DNA of 64,000 nucleotides, from the NCBI RefSeq assembly GCF_003355155.1, contig NZ_CP031320.1:7788528-7852527 (forward strand). Reading direction: 5' to 3'. The number at the start of each line of letters is the position of its first letter. Within the stretch, counting starts at the first letter, position 1. The notes beneath the pieces were generated by a model. The model was given only the letters and a program-made list of their open reading frames with translations, ran no database searches and was not told the DNA's origin. A program made the position numbers and the translations under genes. The DNA is from Streptomyces armeniacus (GTDB taxonomy: Bacteria > Actinomycetota > Actinomycetes > Streptomycetales > Streptomycetaceae). This document shows positions 26,497-35,948 of this stretch, piece after piece.

Positions 26497-26604
26497 GGTC
26501 GGTGCCCGGGTCGGTGCCCGGGTCGGTGCCCGGGTCGGTGCCCGGGTCGGTGCCCGGGTCGGTGCCCGGGTCGGTGCCCGGGTCGGTGCCCGGGTCGGTG
26601 GACG
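26497..26604. repeat. 12-bp tandem repeat, eight exact copies plus one variant
   Basis: GGTCGGTGCCCG is repeated exactly from 26497 to 26592 and once degenerately to 26604. It lies upstream of the ppk promoter region and outside any credible gene. Copy number in an assembly of short reads may be unreliable. Confidence 0.9.
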
Positions 26605-26682
26605 GGCCCGGTCGGGGGTGGGGAGAAGGCGCAGGCAGGCGCGCCGCGCTCCGCGCGGCAACGCGGTGATCCCCTGGCCGCC

Positions 26683-26722
26683 ATGTTCGCTTAACCATCG
26701 ATTCAAACTCGCTTGCGAACAT
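26683..26722. promoter_or_regulatory. Inverted repeat ATGTTCGC-N24-GCGAACAT upstream of ppk
   Basis: Perfect 8-bp arms lie 118 bp before the ppk start. GTTCGCT and ACTCGCT within it loosely resemble PHO-box heptamers (GTTCACC) spaced at 11 or 22 bp. ppk is a known PhoP target in Streptomyces, but the match here is weak. Confidence 0.4.
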
Positions 26723-26839
26723 CGCGGAATGCAGCCAGCCGCCAGCTCGCCGCCCCCCGCACGGGCGGAACCCGCCGCTGGGGCGTCCCGCCCCCCGCTC
26801 GCCGCGCTGCGCGCGTCGAGTGCGCGGAACAATGGGTAC

Positions 26840-29230
<2,391 letters not shown>

Positions 29231-29455
29231 CCCGCCGACCGCTCTGCTGCCCGCCGGCGCGTACGGCGGTACGGACGGCGGTACGGACGGCGCTGCGTAC
29301 GGCCGGACGTACGCCGGTGCGTACGGCGTTACGGCGACCGCCGCGGTGACCGCCGCCGCGTTCTGCGCTGCCGCGGGCCCGTCGGCGGCAGCACGGCACC
29401 TTGGCACCATCGGTGCCTGGGAGGGGGAGTGATGGGGCAGCAGGGGGAGCCGGGT
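29231..29455. other. Region after ppk: Ala/Gly-rich frame of uncertain status, then misjoin
   Basis: A frame overlapping the ppk end (GTGCCCCAGCGACATGACCC onward, 29214-29432) encodes [18 protein letters not shown] followed by GTDGG and AYG repeats. It could be the start of the next operon gene, cut off. The repeats of GGTACGGACGG at 29270-29295 are notable. Somewhere near 29430-29455 the sequence passes into the ABC transporter read tail. Confidence 0.35.
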
Positions 29456-29773
29456 GCACCGGGAACGGGGGAGCTGGTGAGCGCGCGCGGTGGGCGCGAC
29501 TTGGGACAGGCCGAGAACGTGCACCGGGGCGTGGGGGAGGTTCCGCAGGAGGACCATGTTGAGGAAGGGGTTGATCTGGTGGAGGAGCAAGGCGAGCTTC
29601 TTGCGCACCGCGCGGATGTGCTGCGCGCCGGCCGGCACGAGCTTGCCGTTCTGCTCCTCGTGTGTGAGGTAGTCACCGGCGACCTTGATGGTGCCCTCTT
29701 CGGGCTTCAGCAGGGTCATCAGCAGCCGCAGGATCGTCGTCTTGCCCGATCCGGAGGGGCCGATGAGGGTGAC
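29456..29773 (-). pseudogene. Fragment of an amino-acid/ectoine-type ABC ATP-binding protein
   Basis: Starting beside the adapter at 29773, the minus strand reads VTLIGPSGSGKTTILRLLMT (Walker A), LLKPEEGTIKVAGDYL and then a degraded Q-loop region (LALLLHQINPFLNMVLLRNL, where relatives have MVFQ.FNLFPHMTVLRNL). Identity to the family falls steadily with distance from the adapter, as expected for a low-quality read tail used as contig end. It is closest by memory to EhuA/GlnQ-type polar amino-acid ATPases. Confidence 0.7.
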
Positions 29774-29776
29774 GTG

Positions 29777-29800
29777 CCGTCAGGTGGGTATAAGAGACCG
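29777..29800 (-). other. Nextera mosaic end (artefact)
   Basis: 29777-29800 matches the last 24 bases of the Nextera read-1 adapter (GCGTC followed by mosaic end AGATGTGTATAAGAGACAG) at 20 of 24 positions. It separates the ABC fragment from the tRNA block. Confidence 0.9.
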
Positions 29801-29833
29801 GTGTGAGCCGCCCCCACCCCTCCGGCTACGCTG

Positions 29834-29867
29834 TCCCTGTGCCGCTTCCCCGGAAGCGGCACAGGGA
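29834..29867. other. 16-bp perfect palindrome overlapping the 5' end of tRNA-Ser
   Basis: TCCCTGTGCCGCTTCC (29834-29849), a CC spacer, and its exact reverse complement through 29867. The last three bases are the first three of the tRNA. It may be a 5' leader hairpin for processing, a terminator of an upstream transcript, or another fold-back artefact. Confidence 0.6.
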
Positions 29868-29951
29868 GGTGTGCCCGAGCGGCCGAAGGGAACGGTCTTG
29901 AAAACCGTCGAGGCAGCGATGTCTCCGTGGGTTCAAATCCCACCGCCTCCG
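29865..29951 (+). tRNA. tRNA-Ser (anticodon UGA)
   Basis: An 87-nt class II tRNA. The acceptor stem GGAGGTG pairs with CGCCTCC, discriminator G at 29951. Anticodon stem ACGGT/ACCGT encloses loop CTTGAAA with TGA at 29899-29901. The long variable arm and GTTCAAATC T-loop are as expected for serine. No encoded CCA, as is common in Streptomyces. A tRNA-Ser 3' end is a common integration site, but I see no second copy of it in the window. Confidence 0.95.
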
Positions 29952-29976
29952 CGTTGATTCATACAGACGCCGGTCG

Positions 29977-30008
29977 GATGGGGCGCCCTTCGGTGAGGGT
30001 GCCCCATC
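29977..30008 (+). terminator. Terminator after tRNA-Ser
   Basis: GATGGGGCGCCC pairs with GGGTGCCCCATC across an eight-base loop. Flanking CATACAG/CTGTATG can extend the structure. Confidence 0.8.
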
Positions 30009-30310
30009 TGTATGCACTCTCTTTCACCCCGAACTTCTGGAAAGCCGCGTACGAAAAACACCACGGGGTCTGTATAGGTGCCCGGCACAAGGAAAGGGCT
30101 CACCCCGGATTCCCGCCCGAGCGTGCGGCGGAAATTCCCGGCGACGCCGTTCCCCGACAGGCCGTGCAGCGTTTGACCTGGTGGAACAGGCGGAGGCCAA
30201 CTCTGCCCGGTTACCACGGGATTCACCATTGCGCCACTGGGAAACCCCCTGGACCTGAGTGGCTAACGTGATGGCGAAGTGAAAGTTCCACCACAAAGAG
30301 AGGGTCCGAT
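30009..30310. other. Intergenic, no gene seen
   Basis: About 300 bp between the tRNA terminator and a small secreted protein gene. Base composition is slightly lower in GC than the flanks. No supportable ORF. The stretch 30200-30240 looks faintly tRNA-like on the minus strand but does not fold into a cloverleaf. Confidence 0.4.
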
Positions 30311-30535
30311 ATGAGGTCTCGTCGCATCGCGTTAGTGGCGGCAACCGCGCTCGGCAGCCTTGCCCTTGTACTCGGGAGCTCGAGTACGGCCCAGGCCGAC
30401 ACCCGCCCGCCGCTGACCAAGGCGGAATGCACCGCGAGCGGTGGAACGATCATTCCGCTGGGCCTGACCGGCGTCTGCATGTGGTTCAACGCTGACGGGA
30501 CCAGGGACAGCGCGGTCATCACGGACTGGCTCTGA
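30311..30535 (+). CDS. Small secreted protein with one likely disulfide
   Basis: 74 residues. The ATG at 30311 follows AGAGAGGGTCCGAT, a good ribosome-binding site. The signal peptide (RIALVAATALGSLALVLG) ends at QA-D, leaving a mature peptide of about 45 residues with exactly two cysteines (KAECTASGG and GVCMWF). No family recognised. Candidate for a surface or extracellular small protein. It is monocistronic, with a terminator hairpin 120 bp downstream. Confidence 0.7.
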   Translation: MRSRRIALVAATALGSLALVLGSSSTAQADTRPPLTKAECTASGGTIIPLGLTGVCMWFNADGTRDSAVITDWL

Positions 30536-30585
30536 TCCTTTACGGGCCACCCTTGATCTCGTGTCCCACGTGATCCGCGACGGAC

Positions 30586-30650
30586 GGACCCGTGGTTCGT
30601 AACCCGCGGTTCGTAACCCGTGACCGTGACACGTGACCCGTGGTTCGTAA
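30586..30650. repeat. Three spaced copies of GGTTCGTAA
   Basis: GGTTCGTAACCCG occurs at about 30593 and 30608, and GGTTCGTAAG at about 30642, with related CGTGACCCGTG units between. The stretch is non-coding between two + strand genes. Confidence 0.7.
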
Positions 30651-30655
30651 GCGTG

Positions 30656-30692
30656 CGCGGGGGCGGGCAGCCCAACGCTGTCCGCCCCCGCG
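30656..30692 (+). terminator. 11-bp GC stem terminator
   Basis: CGCGGGGGCGG at 30656-30666 pairs with CCGCCCCCGCG at 30682-30692 around a 15-base loop. No U-tract, as usual in Streptomyces. Confidence 0.7.
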
Positions 30693-30767
30693 GCGTGGCC
30701 CGAAGCCCGTTCACCGGCGGGGTAAAGCGGATGCGTGTGGCGTACGGCGGTGTCAGGCTGCGCGGCC

Positions 30768-31517
30768 ATGGACCGTGAACTGATCGCCCGGCTGGCGCAC
30801 GCCGATCATCCCGTCAACAGCCCCCTGGACGACGAGTCGGTGCGCCGGCTGCTCCAGCGGACCGTCGGGCCGGGGGAGCAGCGCGTGCTCGACCTCGGCT
30901 GCGGTGAGGCGGCCTGGCTCCTCCGGGCGCTTGCCGCGCGTACGGACGTGACCGCCGAGGGCGTCGACACCTCGGCCCAACTCCTGGCCAAGGCCCGGCA
31001 GGAGGCGGTCGAGCAGGGTGTCGGACAACGGCTCGTGCTGCACCGGCACGACGCGGCGGAGTTCGTGTCCACCCGCCCCTTCGACGCGGTGCTGTGCGTC
31101 GGTGCCACCCACGCGTTCGGCGGCCTGCTGCCCACCCTCGACGCCGCCGCCGCGCATCTCGCCCCCGGCGGCCGCGTTCTGGTCGGCGACGCCTACTGGG
31201 AGTGCGAACCCACCGCTGAGGCCCGCGAGTTGCTGGGCGAGTACGAGGACCTGGCGACCACCGTGGAGCGTGTCGTCGCCCATGGCTGGACCCCTGTCCA
31301 CGGGCACATCAGTACGCGCCGGGAGCTCGACGACTTCGAGTGGTGCTGGACCGGTTCGCTGGCGGCGTGGGCGCTGGAGCACCCCGAAGACCCCGACAGC
31401 GCCGAGGTGCTCGCTGTCGCCTCCGCTCACCGTTCGGAGTGGCTGCGGAGTTACCGCGACAGCTTCGGCTTCGTCACCCTCGTCCTTCGCCGTACCTCCG
31501 AGTGTCCGGACCAATGA
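30768..31517 (+). CDS. Class I SAM-dependent methyltransferase
   Basis: 249 residues. The SAM-binding motif I is VLDLGCGEAAWLLRAL; motif II falls at VTAEGVDTSAQLLAKAR and motif IV at FDAVLCVGATHAFGG. HLAPGGRVLVGDAYWE is the post-motif strand. The family methylates small molecules, but acceptor specificity cannot be read. The ATG at 30768 has no clear ribosome-binding site; CAGGCT lies eight bases upstream, so a leaderless start is possible. The next gene on the strand is also a methyltransferase, 150 bp away. Confidence 0.85.
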   Translation: MDRELIARLAHADHPVNSPLDDESVRRLLQRTVGPGEQRVLDLGCGEAAWLLRALAARTDVTAEGVDTSAQLLAKARQEAVEQGVGQRLVLHRHDAAEFVSTRPFDAVLCVGATHAFGGLLPTLDAAAAHLAPGGRVLVGDAYWECEPTAEARELLGEYEDLATTVERVVAHGWTPVHGHISTRRELDDFEWCWTGSLAAWALEHPEDPDSAEVLAVASAHRSEWLRSYRDSFGFVTLVLRRTSECPDQ

Positions 31518-31667
31518 GAGCCGGGCACCGCCCGTACGGAGGCGCTGGCCGACGCCGTATGACCGCATGTCAGAAGGTGGACAGGAACGGCGTGTTGAGG
31601 GGGACGTCTTTTGCGGAGAGGTGTGCGGTGAGTAGCTTTCCTCGGGAACTCTCCATGGAAGGAACGC

Positions 31668-32336
31668 ATGTCCCAGAACCAGTGGACCGACGTCGATCAG
31701 TTCCTCACCGAGCAACTCCACGCCCCGGATGATGTCCTGGACGCGGCCATCGCCGACAGTGTCGCCGCCGGGCTGCCCGAGATCAGCGTCTCGGCGAATC
31801 AGGGCAAGCTGCTCCATCTGATCGCCCGGATTCAGGCGGCGCGCACCGTGCTGGAGATCGGCACGCTCGGCGGCTACAGCACCATCTGGCTGGCGCGGGC
31901 GCTGCCCGAGGACGGCCGGCTCGTCACGCTGGAGGCCGATCCGGGCCACGCGGACGTCGCGCGCGCCAACCTGACCCGTGCGGGCCTCGACAAGAAGGTC
32001 GAGGTGCGGGTGGGGAACGCGGTGGAGACGCTGCCGCAGCTGGTGGACGACGAGGCCGCGCCGTTCGACCTCGTCTTCATCGACGCCGACAAGCCGAACA
32101 ACCCGACGTACCTGGAGTGGTCCCTCAAGCTCACCCGGCCGGGCAGCATCATCATCGGCGACAACGTTGTGCGGGACGGCACCGTCGTCGACGCCGGCAC
32201 AGCCGACCCGAAGACGCAGGGCAGCCGCAAGCTGGTCGAACTGATCGGCCAGAACCCGCGGTTGAGCGCCACGGCGGTGCAGACGGTGGGCACCAAGGGG
32301 TACGACGGGTTCGTACTGGCCCGGGTCACGGAGTAA
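31668..32336 (+). CDS. O-methyltransferase, catechol/caffeoyl-CoA type
   Basis: 222 residues, a compact SAM- and metal-dependent O-methyltransferase. ATG 31668 has GGAAGG upstream. SAM-binding LEIGTLGGYSTIWLARALP, the metal-binding FIDADKPNN, and GDNVVRDGTVVD are diagnostic of the COMT-like family. It methylates hydroxyls of catechol-like or secondary metabolite acceptors. In actinomycetes such genes are often free-standing, as here. Confidence 0.92.
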   Translation: MSQNQWTDVDQFLTEQLHAPDDVLDAAIADSVAAGLPEISVSANQGKLLHLIARIQAARTVLEIGTLGGYSTIWLARALPEDGRLVTLEADPGHADVARANLTRAGLDKKVEVRVGNAVETLPQLVDDEAAPFDLVFIDADKPNNPTYLEWSLKLTRPGSIIIGDNVVRDGTVVDAGTADPKTQGSRKLVELIGQNPRLSATAVQTVGTKGYDGFVLARVTE

Positions 32337-32352
32337 CGCGGCGGCCGTCGGC

Positions 32353-33255
32353 CTACGGCGCGGCCGCCGTCCGCCGGGCCGCCGAGGTCACCGTGCCGCG
32401 CGCCTCGCGTTCGGTGAGCCCCGCCGCGACGGCCGCCTCGACCAGCGCCGGCGTGAGGGCTTCGCCGCGGCCCGTCTCGTGTGCGCGGCAGGCGGCCCAG
32501 AAGAGCCGCGCGTTGCGCTCGCCGACGGGGGCGGCGCGTACGAAGCGGACCAGGGCGGCGTCCGCCCGCGCGGCACCGTACGGAGGGGCGCCCGCCGTAC
32601 GCGCGGGCGCCGCCGGCCCCGGCGGGGGCGCGAGGAGCCGCACCGCCGCCGGCCCCGGCGGGGGCGCGAGGAGCCGCAGCAGCGCGGGCGGTACGGGCGC
32701 GGGCGCGCGGGTGTACGAGCCGAGGGCCAGCTCGTACGTGCCGCGCGCCGTGACGGAACCGGGGCCGACGAGGTAGCCGCCCGACCCGCGTACGTCGATC
32801 CCGGGGGCGAGCCGGCCGGCGGAGTTCGGCACGGCCACGCCGGCGGGGCCGCGCAGCAGCAGGTGCCGGCCGCCGCTGGGCGTCAGCACGGTGACGGTGG
32901 GCGGCAGGACGAAGGCGTGCGCGCGGGCGAGCCGGGCGAGTGCGGCGAGCGGGTCGGTGCCGTGCTTCACGTCCAGGTCGAGGCCGATGACGTGGAGCGG
33001 CGGGCGCCCGCAGGCGATGCCGTACGCGGTGGCCCAGGGCGCGGCGGCGAAGAGGGCGCGTACGGCGTCGGGGTCGGTGGTGGCGTCGTGTACGCCGTGT
33101 CCGGGCAGCCCGCACTGGCCGTGGCACGGGGCCGGGGCCGGCCCGCCGGCGGGGTGCGGGGAGCGAATGGCCGGGAGTTTGCTGCGGGAGAGGGGCAGCA
33201 CGGCGAGGCCGCGGGATGCCGCGGCCAGGGCGTGGGTGAGCACCGGGGAGCCCAT
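32353..33255 (-). CDS. Bifunctional DNA primase/polymerase N-terminal domain protein
   Basis: 300 residues starting ATG 33255. The archaeo-eukaryotic primase-like Prim-Pol domain is seen in RGLAVLPLSRSKLPAIRSPH, GLDLDVKHG (metal-binding D-x-D) and TPSGGRHLLLRGP (His motif). The C-terminal part has a small helical domain and no helicase. Such stand-alone proteins are common in Streptomyces chromosomes and integrative elements, with unclear roles in replication. A 36-bp tandem duplication encodes a repeated LLAPPPGPAA linker. It converges on the O-methyltransferase with only 16 bp between stops. Confidence 0.85.
   Translation of the reverse strand: MGSPVLTHALAAASRGLAVLPLSRSKLPAIRSPHPAGGPAPAPCHGQCGLPGHGVHDATTDPDAVRALFAAAPWATAYGIACGRPPLHVIGLDLDVKHGTDPLAALARLARAHAFVLPPTVTVLTPSGGRHLLLRGPAGVAVPNSAGRLAPGIDVRGSGGYLVGPGSVTARGTYELALGSYTRAPAPVPPALLRLLAPPPGPAAVRLLAPPPGPAAPARTAGAPPYGAARADAALVRFVRAAPVGERNARLFWAACRAHETGRGEALTPALVEAAVAAGLTEREARGTVTSAARRTAAAP
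32609..32680. repeat. 36-bp tandem duplication within the primase-polymerase gene
   Basis: GCCGCCGGCCCCGGCGGGGG and its following 16 bases are repeated once (32609 and 32645), adding 12 residues to a Pro/Ala-rich linker while keeping frame. Confidence 0.85.
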
Positions 33256-33605
33256 ACACCCATTTTCGTACACAAGTTCGTTTGTGGATAGTGGACGTGC
33301 GCCGAGGCGCACGACCTGACCTGCGGAATCGAGGATGGCCGGATTTTTTGCTGAAACGGTTCGTCGCTTGCTGTGCCGGGGTGGTGCGCGGCATGCGCCC
33401 CGGCGCACGGCGGTTTGGGGGCGTGAAGGGGGTTTATCGACAGATCGCCATGCTTGCGAGCGAATCGTCCCGGCATTGCTGGTGCAACGCGCATCCCGTG
33501 GGCAACTCTGCTTCCGCGACGTCGCAGTCACATCACAGGCGTCCGGTCGGCTCGACCGGACGCCGGGGGGACACAACCGATTTGCGGTTCATGGAGGAGC
33601 AAGAC
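33256..33605. other. Divergent intergenic region, about 350 bp
   Basis: Lower GC than its surroundings. It holds the promoter of the primase-polymerase gene and that of the small secreted protein. CGACAGATCGCCATGCTTGC lies near 33438. No gene supportable. Confidence 0.4.
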
Positions 33606-33839
33606 ATGGCACGTATCCGTACCGCCCGCGTCATCGCCGCGGTCGCCGCCCTTCCGCTGGCCTTCGCTGTCCTGGGGGGCGTGGCGCAGGCGGACGACGG
33701 CCGGAACTCGACCGTCAACTCGCAGGTGGCCGTAGGCGCCGGTGCCTCCAACGAGGCCAACAACGCCAGCCTCAACAACTCTCCGTTCTCCGTGGTCGAC
33801 CAGTCCGACACGGTGATCACCTTCACGGACCTGTGGTGA
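33606..33839 (+). CDS. Small secreted Asn/Ser-rich protein
   Basis: 77 residues. ATG 33606 follows GGAGGAGCAAGAC. The signal peptide (ARVIAAVAALPLAFAVLGG) is cleaved at AQA-DD, leaving a 49-residue cysteine-free mature chain. It is rich in Asn, Ser, Ala and Val (NSQVAVGAGASNEANNASLN) and ends in TFTDLW. Composition recalls chaplin- or rodlin-like surface proteins, but no chaplin motif is present and I do not recognise the family. It is followed by a very strong terminator, suggesting an abundant monocistronic transcript. Confidence 0.7.
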   Translation: MARIRTARVIAAVAALPLAFAVLGGVAQADDGRNSTVNSQVAVGAGASNEANNASLNNSPFSVVDQSDTVITFTDLW

Positions 33840-33882
33840 GCACGGCCTCGTCCCGCTGAGGGGCGAGTGCTGGGGGAGGTCA

Positions 33883-33924
33883 GACGGCGGCGCGCCCGTA
33901 CTCCGGTACGGGCGCGCCGTCGTC
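33883..33924 (+). terminator. 19-bp stem terminator
   Basis: 33883-33901 pairs with 33906-33924 around a TCCG loop with one G-U pair. The core is CGGCGCGCCCGTAC and its complement. It lies 44 bp after the small secreted protein stop. Confidence 0.85.
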
Positions 33925-34073
33925 GTCTGCCGTGCCGGGTCTGCCGTGCCGGGTCCGCCGGGCCGCGTCGGCGGGCGGTGCGGTGCGGCGCGGCTGCGGC
34001 GATCGACTGAATGTCCGGAGACAACCGGCATGTCTGTCCCGTACGGCCGCCCGCGGGCCGTTCACTCTGGCTC

Positions 34074-35144
34074 ATGCGGCAGACACATCAACACATGGTG
34101 CGACGAACGATCGTCTGGGTGGCGGCACTCGCCTCCCTCCTCGCCGGGCTCTTCACCGGCACCGGAACCTCCGCGACCGCCGCCGGTGCCGACCGGCCCG
34201 ACCCCCAGCCCTCGCTGCTACCGGCACCAGCCGAGCCGTCCGCGTACCCGCAGGGCGCCGAGGCCGAACCGGAACCCGGCCTCACCGAACCGGGCAGCGC
34301 CGACGCCGCCGACGCCACCGACGGTGCCCAAGGCGACGACCCGGACGCGGAGATCGACCCCTCGGAGATCAACCCGAGCGACGCCGTCGACACCAACGCC
34401 GCCAACAACCCGACCGCCTCCGGCGCCCGCGTCTTCCAGGGCGAGGGTTTCGACACCTGCCTCACCCCGCCGCTGGACACCATGCGCGCCTGGACCGCCT
34501 CCCCGTACCGCGCGGTCGGCGTCTACATCGGCGGCCGCGGCCGCGCCTGTCCCAACCAGCCGAACCTCGACCGCGACTGGGTGCGCGGCGTGACCGGTCT
34601 GGGCTGGCGGTTGCTGCCGCTGTACGTCGGTTCGCAGTCGCCGTGCGTCCACTCCGAGCGCAAGCGGAGGTACGCGATCGACGCCGGCCGCGCGTGGCAG
34701 CAGGGCGTACGCGAGGGCAGGGACGCCGTCGCGCGGGCGCGCGAACTGGGCATGGCGGCGAACAGCGCGATCTACCTCGACATGGAGGCGTACGACCAGC
34801 GCGACGCCAAGTGCGGCCGCACGACCCTGAAGTTCGTCCGGGGCTGGAACCGCGAGGTCCGCCGCCTCGACTACGTCCCCGGCTTCTACAGCAGCGCCAT
34901 CTCCGGCATCAGCCATCTGGAACGGGTGCGTTCGGCCGGCGAGCGCGACCTCCCGGCGGCGATCTGGTTCGCGCGCTGGCGCGTCGGCCCGAACCTGCAC
35001 GGCGAACCCGCGCTCGCGCCCGGCGCCTGGCAGCCGCACCGCCGCATCCACCAGTACGAGGGGAACGTGAAGCAGACGTTCGGCGGCCGTACGCTGCAGA
35101 TCGACAAGAATGTCGTGGACGCACCCGTCGCGGTCGTCCGGTGA
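34074..35144 (+). CDS. Secreted DUF1906 glycoside-hydrolase-like protein
   Basis: 356 residues; ATG 34095 is an alternative start. The signal peptide (VRRTIVWVAALASLLAGLFT) is followed by an 80-residue Pro/Glu/Asp-rich linker and then the domain: GEGFDTCLTPPLDTMRAW, YRAVGVYIGGRGRACP, LLPLYVGSQSPC, AIYLDMEAYD, VPGFYSSAISG and IHQYEGNVKQTFGG. This is the Rv2525c-like TIM-barrel family, thought to act on cell-wall polymers. The D-M-E of YLDMEAYD is the expected catalytic-site segment. Two conserved cysteines may pair. Upstream is only a weak promoter and no ribosome-binding site. Confidence 0.85.
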   Translation: MRQTHQHMVRRTIVWVAALASLLAGLFTGTGTSATAAGADRPDPQPSLLPAPAEPSAYPQGAEAEPEPGLTEPGSADAADATDGAQGDDPDAEIDPSEINPSDAVDTNAANNPTASGARVFQGEGFDTCLTPPLDTMRAWTASPYRAVGVYIGGRGRACPNQPNLDRDWVRGVTGLGWRLLPLYVGSQSPCVHSERKRRYAIDAGRAWQQGVREGRDAVARARELGMAANSAIYLDMEAYDQRDAKCGRTTLKFVRGWNREVRRLDYVPGFYSSAISGISHLERVRSAGERDLPAAIWFARWRVGPNLHGEPALAPGAWQPHRRIHQYEGNVKQTFGGRTLQIDKNVVDAPVAVVR

Positions 35145-35299
35145 CCCCTGAGTCACCCTGAGGCGCTCCCTGATGCCGTCGCCGTACGACCTCCACCCGC
35201 AGTAGGTGTAGCCAGCGCTACCCGTACTCCCTGAGGCGGACGCGCCATCGCGACCTCCGGGCGATCCGTACGGTACCCCCGGACTTCTAGCGTTAAGCC

Positions 35300-35856
35300 A
35301 TGACCACGCCTGGCACCGTAAGGAGCACCGAGCGCTCCGAAGCGACCGTGACACCGCTGACGTTCACGTCGTACGTGCGGACGCGCGGCCCGGTGCTCCT
35401 GCGCACCGCCCGCTCGCTCACCGCGAACCCGTGCGACGCCGAGGACCTGCTGCAGACAGCGCTCGCCAAGACGTATCTGGCCTGGGAGCGGATCGAGGAT
35501 CACCGCGCCCTGGACGGGTACGTCCGCCGCGCTCTGCTGAACACCCGCACTTCGCAGTGGCGCAAGCGCCGCATCGACGAGTTCGCCGTCGAGGAGCTGC
35601 CGGAACCGGAACCGCTGTCCGGGCCCGACCCGGCCGAACAGCAGGCGATACGCGACGCCATGTGGCGCGCGGTGCTCAAGCTGCCCGCGCGGCAGCGGGC
35701 CATGGTCGTCCTGCGGTATTACGAGGATCTGAGCGAGGTCCAGACGGCCGAGGTGCTGGGGGTTTCCGTGGGCACCGTGAAGAGCGCGGTGTCACGGGCG
35801 CTGGCGAAGCTGCGGGAGGACCCGCAGCTGGCGGCGGACACACGGGGGGACACGGG
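35300..35856 (+). CDS. SigE-family ECF sigma factor, last residues lost
   Basis: RNA polymerase sigma factor of the actinobacterial SigE family. Region 2 is seen in ANPCDAEDLLQTALAKTYLA and region 4 HTH in LSEVQTAEVLGVSVGTVKSA, followed by VSRALAKLRED. The ATG at 35300 is preceded by TAGCGT (35288-35293) six bases away and no Shine-Dalgarno, consistent with a leaderless message. Length is nearly complete: relatives end a few residues after the final helix. The true stop codon is replaced by Nextera adapter from 35857. No anti-sigma gene is visible because the contig ends here. Confidence 0.88.
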
Positions 35857-35946
35857 CTGGCCCTTATACACCTCTGACGCGGCCGGAGGGGGCGTAGGAG
35901 TCGCTGTGGGGTGGTGCGGTCTCACTGAAAAGAAAAGACCCAACGA
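35857..35946 (+). other. Nextera i5 adapter sequence (artefact)
   Basis: 35857-35889 aligns without gaps to CTGTCTCTTATACACATCT plus GACGCTGCCGACGA. 35890-35897 (GGGCGTAG) is two bases from the reverse complement of Nextera index S508 (AGGCTTAG). 35898-35926 follows the P5 end GTGTAGATCTCGGTGG onward with errors. An A-rich tail (GAAAAGAAAAGA) comes next. Most errors are substitutions to G. Confidence 0.92.
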
Positions 35947-35948
35947 GC

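Noticed and set aside
26490..26610. CRISPR-like repeat array
   Set aside because: The 12-bp units are directly tandem with no spacers and there are no cas genes.
29865..29951. Phage or integrative-element attachment site at tRNA-Ser
   Set aside because: No duplicated 3' tRNA segment and no integrase gene in the window; flanks are assembly junctions.
30180..30250. Possible minus-strand tRNA-like segment
   Set aside because: TGGCGCAATGG resembles a D-arm, but no acceptor stem, anticodon stem or T-loop can be formed.
35922..35948. PKS natural C-terminus RWVFSFQ
   Set aside because: These residues are the reverse complement of the adapter's A-rich tail; the real DH sequence continues past HPALLDA.
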